The notes under the pieces are model-generated. The model had not been told where the DNA came from. It saw nothing but the letters and a program-made list of their open reading frames with translations, and did no database searches. Of a stretch of 64,000 nt of DNA, positions 25,749 through 32,776 are shown piece by piece. A program made the position numbers and the translations under genes. Each line of letters opens with the position of its first letter. The stretch's first letter is position 1. This DNA is from Pseudomonas lalkuanensis (lineage in GTDB: Bacteria; Pseudomonadota; Gammaproteobacteria; Pseudomonadales; Pseudomonadaceae). The stretch covers positions 3,390,001-3,454,000 of the forward strand of contig NZ_CP043311.1 of NCBI RefSeq assembly GCF_008807375.1. The letters are read 5' to 3'.

Positions 25749-27212
25749 TCAGCGCTTGAAATGGGGAGGAATCTTCGCGTCCACGTTGACCCACACTGAG
25801 CGGGCCTCGGTGTAGTCGTGGATGGCCTCGAAGCCCATCTCGCGGCCATAGCCGGACTGGCCGACACCGCCAAAGGGGCTGCCGGGGCTGACGCGTTTGT
25901 AGCAGTTGATCCAGCACATGCCGGCATGGATGTTCGCCGCCATGCGGTGGGCGCGTTGCAAGTCGCGGGTCCAGAGGCCGCTGCCCAGGCCGTACTGGGT
26001 GCCGTTGGCGATTGCCAGGGCCTCTTCATCCGTAGAGAAGCGCAACACGGTGACGAAGGGACCGAACACCTCTTCCTGGGCCACACGATGGTCCGGCTGG
26101 GCTTCGACCACAGTGGGCTCGATGTAGTAGCCGTCGGCGAGCGCCGGATCGCTGGGCGCCTTGCCGCCAGTAAGAATGCGGCCCCCCTGGGCGCGGGCAA
26201 TGTCCACGTAGTCCATCACGCGATCACGGTGCTGGGCGGAGGTCAGCGGACCCATTTCGGTGTTCGGGTCCAGCGGGCTGCCAAGGCGAATGGAGCGCGC
26301 CAGTCCGATAAAGCGCTCGAGGAATTCATCAGCGATACGCTCGTGCAGGATCAGCCGCGAACCGGCGATGCACGCCTGCCCCTGGTTATGGAAGATCGCC
26401 CAGGCAGCCCCATTCACGGCGGCGTCCAGGTTGGCGTCCTCGAAGACGATATTGGCGCCCTTCCCGCCCAGCTCCAGCTGCACGCGCTTGAGGTTGCCCT
26501 GGGAGGCCTCGACTATGCGCCGGCCGGTGGCGGTGGAGCCGGTGAAGCAGATCTTGCCCACGTCCTCGTGCTCGGCCAGGCGCTGGCCGGCGGTGTGGCC
26601 ATAACCCGGCACCACGTTGACCACGCCATCGGGGAAACCGACCTCCTTCATCAGTTCGGCGATGCGCAGGGTGGACAGCGGCGTGATCTCCGACGGTTTG
26701 ATCACCACCGTGTTGCCGGCGGCGAGCGCCGGGCCCATCTTCCAGCTGGTGAACATCAGCGGAAAGTTCCACGGCACGATCTGGCCGACCACGCCGATCG
26801 GCTTGCGCTGCACGTAATTGAGGAAGCCGGCTTCGACCGGGATCACCGCCCCTTCGATCTTGTCGGCCATGCCGCCGAAGTAGCGGAAGCAGGCAGCGGT
26901 GCGCGGCACATCCAGGCTGCGGGAGTCGCGAATCGGGTGGCCGGTATCCAGGGACTCCAGCTGCGCCAGTTCTTCGGCCTGCTCCTCGATCCTGTCGGCC
27001 AGCTTCAGCAGCAGGCGTCCGCGCTCCGCGCCGGACAGCGCCGCCCAGGCCGGGAAGGCCCGCTTGGCGGCAGCCACGGCCAGGTCCACGTCCTCGGCTT
27101 CGGCAGCCGCGATATGGGTGATCAGCGAGCCGTCATGGGGCGACAGGACTGAGAGAGTCCCGCCCTTCAGGGCCGGAACGAAGCGGCCGTCGATGAAGAG
27201 TTGGTTCTGCAT
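25749..27212 (-). CDS. Aldehyde dehydrogenase, probable 4-hydroxymuconic semialdehyde dehydrogenase
   Basis: A 487-residue NAD(P)-dependent aldehyde dehydrogenase with all family marks: PWNFPLMFTSWKMGPALAAG, the glutamate in QLELGGKGANIVF (near residue 252), and the nucleophile cysteine in FHNQGQACIAGSR (near 288). Position between the HapCD-like dioxygenase and maleylacetate reductase genes implies oxidation of 4-hydroxymuconic semialdehyde to maleylacetate, as for HapI/PnpE proteins; this is inference from context. It is eight bases upstream of the reductase gene. A start at 27212 gives the normal N-terminus NQLFIDGRFV. Confidence 0.9.
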   Translation of the reverse strand: MQNQLFIDGRFVPALKGGTLSVLSPHDGSLITHIAAAEAEDVDLAVAAAKRAFPAWAALSGAERGRLLLKLADRIEEQAEELAQLESLDTGHPIRDSRSLDVPRTAACFRYFGGMADKIEGAVIPVEAGFLNYVQRKPIGVVGQIVPWNFPLMFTSWKMGPALAAGNTVVIKPSEITPLSTLRIAELMKEVGFPDGVVNVVPGYGHTAGQRLAEHEDVGKICFTGSTATGRRIVEASQGNLKRVQLELGGKGANIVFEDANLDAAVNGAAWAIFHNQGQACIAGSRLILHERIADEFLERFIGLARSIRLGSPLDPNTEMGPLTSAQHRDRVMDYVDIARAQGGRILTGGKAPSDPALADGYYIEPTVVEAQPDHRVAQEEVFGPFVTVLRFSTDEEALAIANGTQYGLGSGLWTRDLQRAHRMAANIHAGMCWINCYKRVSPGSPFGGVGQSGYGREMGFEAIHDYTEARSVWVNVDAKIPPHFKR

Positions 27213-27309
27213 GGGTAAAGCTCTCCGGGCGCCGCAGGAATCCGGCGGCGGCATTGGGTGGTTGCGGTCGTCCGCGGGTGGATGAGAGCGCGAAGCCGTG
27301 GCCGAAGCA

Positions 27310-27344
27310 CCCTCACCCCGGCCCTCTCCCAGAGGGAGAGGGGG
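27310..27344. repeat. CCCTCACCCC repeat hairpin
   Basis: CCCTCACCCCGG followed by the perfect stem CCCTCTCCC-AGA-GGGAGAGGG, in the 140-base gap between the HapD-like and aldehyde dehydrogenase genes. Second copy of this repeat inside the same pathway cluster. Confidence 0.75.
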
Positions 27345-27352
27345 CAGTGGGA

Positions 27353-28372
27353 TCAGAACTCCACCGGATACGGCGGCAGCTCGCCGCTCTCATAGCGTTG
27401 CGGCAGGTTCGGCGTGGCGTTCTCCCACACCAGCAGCATGGAGCGCTTGGTGGAGTAGCCCTGGTGACGGATGTCCGCGGGCATGGCGCAGATGTCGCCG
27501 GGGCGCATGGTGATGCGGGCACGCGGCGCGCCGTCGTCCTTGTCGGCCACGTCCCAGATGATTTCGTCGGAGAGCTGCAGGAACCACTCCACGCGGTCGT
27601 TGCCGTGGAACACCGGAAGGATGAATTCCTCGGTGGTCGGGCAGAACAGGCTGGCCTTGCACACCGAGCTGACCGAGGGGTTCCAGGTCACGTCGGAGCG
27701 GGACAGGTACTTGTACAGGTTGAAGGCATGCAATTCGCCCTCGAATCCTTCGGCGGCGTGGATTTCCGGCTCGTCCTGGGGCACATCGGCGAACTGGCGG
27801 TTCACTGGCAGGTCGTTGCGCAGCGGCGAGTCGCCCGGCAGGCCGGGCATGCGCCGGGTCGCCACGCGAAAGCGCTCGATGGCCTCGATGTTGTCGCCGT
27901 TCTTGCGGCCGAAGGCGCTGCCGGTTTCTTCCGGCGCGGCGAAGGGGTCGAAGCCGGCGTTGGTCCAGTCACGCAGGATGGCCTTGAAGGTCGCCATGAT
28001 CTTCGGCGTTTCGAACTGCTCGGTGTAGTCGACACCCGCCTCGCGCAGCACGCCGTTGAAGGTGCCGGCGTAGAGGTCGACCTTGCCGTAGTGGTTGCGG
28101 GTGCCGATCACCTCGTCGAAGTTCACCCAGCCGTAGAAGAAGCCCCAGGCCACATCGCGCATGGTGGCGCGCAGGAAGGCATCGGCGGGGATCAGGTGGG
28201 AGCGCGTCTGGCCCTTGGCCGGCCACTGGATGCGCACGAAGTATTCGTCGCGGGAAAGGGTGAAGGCTCCCAGCTTGAAGTTGCGGTAGCCGGTAATGGA
28301 ATCAGGCAGGCTGGCTTCGACTTCATCGGCGGCGAAGCTGGCGGAGGTGTCGAGGGTTTCGAGCATGGCCAT
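27353..28372 (-). CDS. Hydroquinone 1,2-dioxygenase large subunit (HapD-like)
   Basis: A 339-residue protein that I recognise as the large subunit of two-component Fe(II) hydroquinone dioxygenases (HapD/PnpC2 type, about 38 kDa). The C-terminal half is cupin-like: FCPTTEEFILPVFHGNDRVEWFLQLSDEIIWD, RITMRPGDICAMPADIRHQGY; the histidines in these two strands are candidate iron ligands. With the small subunit encoded upstream it opens hydroquinone to 4-hydroxymuconic semialdehyde. GAGGA lies nine bases before the ATG at 28372; another in-frame ATG follows two codons on. The gap to the small-subunit gene is 38 bases. Confidence 0.82.
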   Translation of the reverse strand: MAMLETLDTSASFAADEVEASLPDSITGYRNFKLGAFTLSRDEYFVRIQWPAKGQTRSHLIPADAFLRATMRDVAWGFFYGWVNFDEVIGTRNHYGKVDLYAGTFNGVLREAGVDYTEQFETPKIMATFKAILRDWTNAGFDPFAAPEETGSAFGRKNGDNIEAIERFRVATRRMPGLPGDSPLRNDLPVNRQFADVPQDEPEIHAAEGFEGELHAFNLYKYLSRSDVTWNPSVSSVCKASLFCPTTEEFILPVFHGNDRVEWFLQLSDEIIWDVADKDDGAPRARITMRPGDICAMPADIRHQGYSTKRSMLLVWENATPNLPQRYESGELPPYPVEF

Positions 28373-28410
28373 GGTGGATGTCCTCTTGTTCAGGTCGTCG
28401 GTCGGGGCTG

Positions 28411-28905
28411 TCACTTCAGGCAGATGTCTGCCCACTTCTCCACCGACAGCGGTCCCTTGATGGTCTGCTGCAGGAGCACGGAAGGCTGAGCGCTCTCGAA
28501 ACGGTAGGCGCAGCCGGCCGGCAACAGGGCCTGGTGACCGCGCTTGAGCAGGACGTAACCCATCGGGCGGCCCTTGGGCTGCTCACCGGCCAGGCGAGTC
28601 CCTTCGCCCTCGACCAGCGGCTCGTCCAGCTTGAGGAAATCCACCCGCACTTCGCCGTCCACCGAGATGGCGAATTCGTCGTGGGCGGCGGTGTACCAGG
28701 GCGAGGCGCCCTCGGCACGCAGGGTCTCGATGACGTAGCCGAGGTTCAGGCCGACCACCACCTTTTCATAAGGTGCGGAGCGGCTGGCGACGTCGAAGAT
28801 GTTGGAGAAGGCGTAGTGGCGGGCTTCGCCCTGGATGATCTCGATCGACCCCATGCGATGGTCGTCGAGCGAGCCGAAGACGGTACGGTACGCGGCAGTG
28901 CTCAT
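28411..28905 (-). CDS. Hydroquinone 1,2-dioxygenase small subunit (HapC-like)
   Basis: A 164-residue protein (about 18 kDa, the size of HapC) with a single cupin-like domain: GLNLGYVIETLRAEG, AHDEFAISVDGEVRVDFLKL, GYVLLKRGHQALLPAGCAYRFESA. In the Hap/Pnp systems the small subunit pairs with the iron-bearing large subunit. It is the first gene of the minus-strand cluster, so the promoter must lie in the 28906-29331 gap, where an inverted repeat TGTTTGC-N5-GCGAACA is seen. The start at 28905 fits the family length; the ribosome site is weak. Confidence 0.82.
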   Translation of the reverse strand: MSTAAYRTVFGSLDDHRMGSIEIIQGEARHYAFSNIFDVASRSAPYEKVVVGLNLGYVIETLRAEGASPWYTAAHDEFAISVDGEVRVDFLKLDEPLVEGEGTRLAGEQPKGRPMGYVLLKRGHQALLPAGCAYRFESAQPSVLLQQTIKGPLSVEKWADICLK

Positions 28906-29331
28906 CTCATTCACCGTTTGTTGTTGTAGTGGGTGAGTGAACGTTACGAGCGGCATCGGCAACCAACAATTCCAGGGCAGGCGACAACAGTGTTTGCAAA
29001 ACGCGAACAGTGACGCAGAGGCCCTGGCACGGCACTTTCGAGCAGGACAGCGAGCTCAGCTGCGCAAGAAAAGATGTGCCAGGAGCAGCGATGGAGGGAC
29101 TCTATCGCGCAAATTAATCTAATTTATCGATTATACCAGTTCATGGAAAAGGTCTTTCCACTCGGCGCAACAACGCCGAAAAACAAACTATATCTCTTTG
29201 TTTTTATTAGAATTCTCACAACTATTATCGACGTCGATGGTAACCATCACGCGGCATCACTTCTTCATCGAAATCACATCAGTAACATGGGCCCCGTAGA
29301 CGAATTCCAACCCTCACCGAGGTGCCCGAAA
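28906..29331. other. AT-rich divergent control region
   Basis: A 426-base gap between the HapC-like gene (minus) and the repeat-protein gene (plus). From about 29095 to 29260 it is strikingly AT-rich for this genome (ATTAATCTAATTTATCG, TTTTTATTAGAATTC). It contains the inverted repeat at 28991-29009, a small hairpin CGGCG-CAACAA-CGCCG at 29164-29179, and a weak promoter candidate TTGTTT (29198) / TATTAT (29223). No coding signal was found in it. Confidence 0.5.
28991..29009. promoter_or_regulatory. Inverted repeat upstream of the HapC-like gene
   Basis: TGTTTGC-AAAAC-GCGAACA, arms matching at six of seven positions, 86-104 bases before the HapC-like start codon. The size and place suit a dimeric regulator site; which regulator binds is unknown. 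Confidence 0.35.
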
Positions 29332-29808
29332 ATGAAAAAGCAAATCCTTGCCAGCCTGTTCATCGCCAGCCTGTCCGCCACTGCTTTTGCCCTGCCCCAG
29401 GGTGCCGTAGTCGCTGAAGGTGGCTCCGACCGCACCAGCATCCACCGCGTAGCCGAAGGCGGCGCCGACCGTACCGGTGCCAACCGTATCGCCGAAGGTG
29501 GTGCCGACCGCACTGGCGCCAACCGCATTGCTGAAAACGGTTCCGAGCGCTCCCAGTCGCTGCGCGTCGCTGAAGGCGGTTCCGACCGCACCAAGGCCTT
29601 CGACGTAGCCGAAGGCGGCTCTGATCGCACCAAGGCCTTCGATGTCGCCGAAGGTGGCTCCGACCGCACCAAGGCCTTCGATGTCGCCGAAGGCGGCTCT
29701 GATCGCACCAAGGCCTTCGATGTCGCCGAAGGCGGCTCCGACCGCACCAATGGCTTCCGCGTAGCCGAAGGTGGCGCCGATCGCACTGGCGCCAACCGCA
29801 TCAGCTGA
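29332..29808 (+). CDS. Secreted protein of ten 13-residue tandem repeats
   Basis: A 158-residue protein: Sec signal peptide (residues 1-20, cleavage after TAFA), short LPQGAV linker, then ten uninterrupted 13-residue repeats from residue 27 to 156 and a terminal Ile-Ser. The consensus is VAEGGSDRTKAFD; repeats 5-8 are identical in protein, repeats 1-4 and 9-10 vary mainly in the last four residues (GANR, SIHR, SQSL). There is no other domain. Each unit carries a GG-S/A-D-R turn, so a regular solenoid or extended surface polymer is plausible, but no function is known to me. GAGGTG lies nine bases before the ATG. It is flanked by an AT-rich leader and a terminator. Confidence 0.9.
   Translation: MKKQILASLFIASLSATAFALPQGAVVAEGGSDRTSIHRVAEGGADRTGANRIAEGGADRTGANRIAENGSERSQSLRVAEGGSDRTKAFDVAEGGSDRTKAFDVAEGGSDRTKAFDVAEGGSDRTKAFDVAEGGSDRTNGFRVAEGGADRTGANRIS
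29410..29799 (+). repeat. Ten 39-bp coding tandem repeats
   Basis: Direct 39-bp units in frame with the repeat protein. Units 5-8 (29566-29721) differ only at synonymous positions such as GGCGGCTCTGAT against GGTGGCTCCGAC, which shows recent expansion with some drift. Unit number is likely variable between strains. Confidence 0.92.
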
Positions 29809-29865
29809 TCCCGGGGTACCGTTCAGAGGCAGGCAATCACGATGTATGCGATACCTCGAAAGGCA

Positions 29866-29889
29866 GAAGGCGCCACCTGTGGCGCCTTC
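29866..29889 (+). terminator. Intrinsic terminator of the repeat-protein gene
   Basis: Perfect stem GAAGGCGCCA / TGGCGCCTTC with a four-base loop, followed by AGTCTTTG, 57 bases after the stop codon. Confidence 0.7.
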
Positions 29890-29959
29890 AGTCTTTGTGG
29901 GGTGCGGAAAGAATCATTTCAGCTTGGACGGCACAGTTTTTTGTAGGGGCGCCGCTGGA

Positions 29960-30913
29960 TCAGGCCACGCATTTCTCGAAAGTCGCCTGCATCTTCGCCG
30001 CATCGATGGTCCCGCGCCGGCCAATGAAGATCAGCTGGGTTTGCGGTGTTCGGCCATCCCAACCCTCTTCCGGCCTGATCTCGCTGCGGCTGCCCACCAG
30101 ATGCAGGACGCAGCGCTTGCCCGAAGCTTCCGCTATCTGGCAAACACCCTTGGCGCGGTAGATACCGGCCGGCAAGGTCGCCAATGCCTGGCGCAGGGCT
30201 TTCAGGGATAGCGGACGCTCACTGGAAAAGCTCCAGGTTTCAAAGATCGCCGAGTGATCCTCATCCTTCACCGACGCCGCCGGCCGCAGGCGCCAGCCGG
30301 ACTTCAAGCGACCAACACCCAGCACCAGTTCCAGCGGCACCTCACCGTATTCGCACTCCAGCAACCGCGCGCTGGGGTAGAGCCAGCGTGCCTTGAGGGC
30401 GTCGAGTTGGTCGCGGCCGACCCGATCCACCTTGTTCAGCACGATGATATCCGCCACATCCAGCTGCTCCATCGCCAGCTGCGCCATCTCAGCATCCAGT
30501 CGCTCGAACTGCTCGGCGTCGACCACGGTGAGAATGCTGTCGATGGCCAGCGCGTCGCGGAATTGCGGATAGCGCAGGGTGTTGGCGATCTTCGCCGGAT
30601 TCGACACCCCGCTCGCCTCGATCACGATGTACTCGGGCCGGTTGGCGCGGTCATCCAGCAGACGTCCGAGTTGTTCGATCAGGTCGCTCTCGACCGTGCA
30701 GCAGATGCAGCCGTTGGCCAGGCTCACCGTGGTCTGGGTCTGGCTGACGATCAACTGGCTGTCGATATTGATGGCGCCGAAGTCGTTGACCATCACCGCC
30801 ATGCGCAGGCCGTGGTCGCTGTTGAGGATCCGGTTCAGCAAGGTGGTCTTGCCGGCGCCGAGGAAGCCCGACACCAGGGTCACGGGAATGGGGGGGAGTC
30901 TGCTCATGGGCAT
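29960..30913 (-). CDS. COG0523 GTPase (CobW/YjiA-type metallochaperone)
   Basis: A 317-residue G3E-family GTPase: Walker A GFLGAGKTTLLN near residue 15, the metal motif GCICCT (C-x-C-C, near 70), Walker B/ESGV-type VIEASGVSNPAKI, NKVD specificity motif VLNKVDRV near 160, and a C-terminal CobW domain (about 220-310). Such proteins insert or sense Zn, Co or Fe. It lies 17 bases downstream of the YtcJ-type amidohydrolase gene in the same transcript, which suggests it supplies metal to that enzyme or to the M20 hydrolase. The start could be the ATG at 30913 or at 30907. Confidence 0.9.
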   Translation of the reverse strand: MPMSRLPPIPVTLVSGFLGAGKTTLLNRILNSDHGLRMAVMVNDFGAINIDSQLIVSQTQTTVSLANGCICCTVESDLIEQLGRLLDDRANRPEYIVIEASGVSNPAKIANTLRYPQFRDALAIDSILTVVDAEQFERLDAEMAQLAMEQLDVADIIVLNKVDRVGRDQLDALKARWLYPSARLLECEYGEVPLELVLGVGRLKSGWRLRPAASVKDEDHSAIFETWSFSSERPLSLKALRQALATLPAGIYRAKGVCQIAEASGKRCVLHLVGSRSEIRPEEGWDGRTPQTQLIFIGRRGTIDAAKMQATFEKCVA

Positions 30914-30930
30914 GTTTCCGGGTGGCTGGA

Positions 30931-32667
30931 TCAGAAGTTCGGCAGTTCGCCCTGCCAGATGGCGGCATGCTCGGTGCCGTCGAACTCGCCGTGACGGTCC
31001 CAGGTCACCTCGCCTTCCAGAAGGGTCAGCTGCACCTGGGTGTCGTGGATGTTGCCCTTGGGCGCCACTTCGAAGAGGTTGCGGTCGAGGACGATGAGGT
31101 CGGCGGACTTGCCCACTTCGATGGAACCGGCCTTGTCCTCGATGCCCATGCACCAGGCGCCATTGAGGGTCATCACACGGATGGCCTGCTCCAGGCTGAT
31201 GGGGTTGCCGTAGAAACACCCTTCTTCGTCGCCGAAGGGGTTCTCGCGAGTGACCATCGCCTCGAAGCCGATCCAGGGGTTGATACTGGACACCGGCCAG
31301 TCGGTGCCCATCACCGCCACGCCGCCGTGCTCCAGCACGCCCTTGAAGTTGTAGGCGCGCTGCATGCGGTCCTCGCCGAAAACGGCGCGGGCATTGGCGA
31401 AGGACGACGGGAACCAGCCCACCGGAGAGAATTCGGCGGTGACGTTCAGTTCGGCGAAGCGCGGCAGGTTGCCGTCCAGCAGCGTGGTGCTGTGGGCGCA
31501 CTGGTGGCGCACGCCGCTGTAGCCGTTGCGACGGCGGGCCTCGGCCACGGCATCGAGGAACAGGTCGGAGGCGCCATCGCCGGTGCAGTGGGCGATCACG
31601 CGGATGCCCCTGCGGTCCATGTCCACCACCATGTCAGTGATGTGTTCCGGGGTCAGGTTGAGGTGACCGCGCCAACTGGCCTCGCCCGGCCAGGCGCTGG
31701 ACAGGTAGGAAGATCGGGATTCGTGGGTACCGTCGAAGTGGAACTTCACCGCGTTGGCGTTGAGACGGGCGCTACGGTAGTAGTGGCGCTCACCGGCAAG
31801 CAATTCCCAGCGGCGCTTCACCGGGAAAATGTCGTCCTGCCAGCTGATGGCGGCTTCCACCCGTACCGAGAGTTCGCCGGCCTGGTCGATGGACTTCAAC
31901 GCGTTCAGGCGGTGTTCGCAGACATGCACGTACTTGGTGCCGACCACGCCGTGGCCGCTCTGGAACCACACGCCCTCGCGGTAGGCGCGCTTCAGCGCGT
32001 GCTGCGGGGTCGGCGGCATGGCCGCGTGCATCAGCGCGTAGGCGCCATCCACCAGAATGCCCGTGGGCTCGCCAGTGACGCTGTCGCGTTCGATGTAGCC
32101 GTGTCGCGGGTCCATGGTATCCGCATCGATGCCAGCCAGCTCCAGGGCACGGGAGTTGACCATCATGCAGCCCCAGGAGCGGTCGAGGATGGCCACTGGA
32201 CGATCCGGCAGGACGCTGTCCAACCAGTAGCGGTCCGGTACCAGGCCGGCCTGCTTGAAGGTGTAGCGCACGAAGTACTGGCCGTAGACCCAGCCGTCAC
32301 CGGGATGGGCGGCGGCATAGTCGAGGATGGACTGACGCACCTGTTCCGGCGTCGGGTCCTCTACGCCCACCTCCAGATAGCCCGCATAGCCGGGGGCCAG
32401 CTTCAAGTCCGGATGCGTATGCATGTCGTAGAGCCCCGGCATGGCGAAGCGCCCCTTCAGGTCCAGCACGCGGGTACGGGGACCGATCAGGCCCTCCACT
32501 TCTCCGTTACCTCCAACTGCGACAAAGCGCCCGCCGCGAATGGCCACGGCTTCGGCCCAGGAGTTGACGGCATCCACGGTGTAGATGCGGCCGTTGGTCA
32601 GCACGAGGTCGGCGGCGCCGGACGGGCCGGGAACATTGCTGGAGCGGTAGTCGGTGGAGTTACCCAT
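30931..32667 (-). CDS. Amidohydrolase family 3 (YtcJ-like) metal-dependent hydrolase
   Basis: A 578-residue enzyme of the amidohydrolase-3 type. The composite beta-sandwich opens with LVLTNGRIYTVDAVN; the metal site is in PGLYDMHTHPDL (H-x-H), further ligand histidines occur in RVIAHCTGDG and RHQCAHSTTL, and the aspartate in AVMGTDWPVS; SIEVGKSADLIVLDRN closes the sandwich. It hydrolyses C-N or C-O bonds of an unknown substrate. Without a signal peptide it is cytoplasmic, so its substrate is presumably imported, perhaps by the ABC system at 35.6 kb. Lies between the M20 hydrolase and the GTPase genes on one strand. Confidence 0.9.
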   Translation of the reverse strand: MGNSTDYRSSNVPGPSGAADLVLTNGRIYTVDAVNSWAEAVAIRGGRFVAVGGNGEVEGLIGPRTRVLDLKGRFAMPGLYDMHTHPDLKLAPGYAGYLEVGVEDPTPEQVRQSILDYAAAHPGDGWVYGQYFVRYTFKQAGLVPDRYWLDSVLPDRPVAILDRSWGCMMVNSRALELAGIDADTMDPRHGYIERDSVTGEPTGILVDGAYALMHAAMPPTPQHALKRAYREGVWFQSGHGVVGTKYVHVCEHRLNALKSIDQAGELSVRVEAAISWQDDIFPVKRRWELLAGERHYYRSARLNANAVKFHFDGTHESRSSYLSSAWPGEASWRGHLNLTPEHITDMVVDMDRRGIRVIAHCTGDGASDLFLDAVAEARRRNGYSGVRHQCAHSTTLLDGNLPRFAELNVTAEFSPVGWFPSSFANARAVFGEDRMQRAYNFKGVLEHGGVAVMGTDWPVSSINPWIGFEAMVTRENPFGDEEGCFYGNPISLEQAIRVMTLNGAWCMGIEDKAGSIEVGKSADLIVLDRNLFEVAPKGNIHDTQVQLTLLEGEVTWDRHGEFDGTEHAAIWQGELPNF

Positions 32668-32776
32668 GACAGTGACACCTTCTTCGAATTGATCGCGGGC
32701 TTGCCGCCCGTCTTGGCGGAATCAGTCGTGAATCGCTGGAAAGGTTGGAAAGGCGGGCCAGCGGCCCGCCTCGGGC

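Noticed and set aside
29025..29040. Sigma-54 promoter (TGGCACGGCACTTTC)
   Set aside because: The -24 half matches but the -12 half reads TTTCG instead of TTGC(A/T); too weak, and there is no sigma-54 activator gene nearby.
29095..29260. AT-rich segment as the edge of a genomic island
   Set aside because: Only about 170 bases long, flanked by normal-GC genes with typical codon use, without mobility genes; a control region fits better.
29410..29799. CRISPR-like regular repeats
   Set aside because: The 39-bp units are contiguous without spacers, stay in frame in a signal-peptide-bearing gene, and vary by synonymous changes; they are coding repeats.
29332..29808. RTX-type calcium-binding repeats in the repeat protein
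   Set aside because: The unit is 13 residues of AEGGSDRT type, not the nonapeptide GGxGxDxUx, so the RTX label is not supported.
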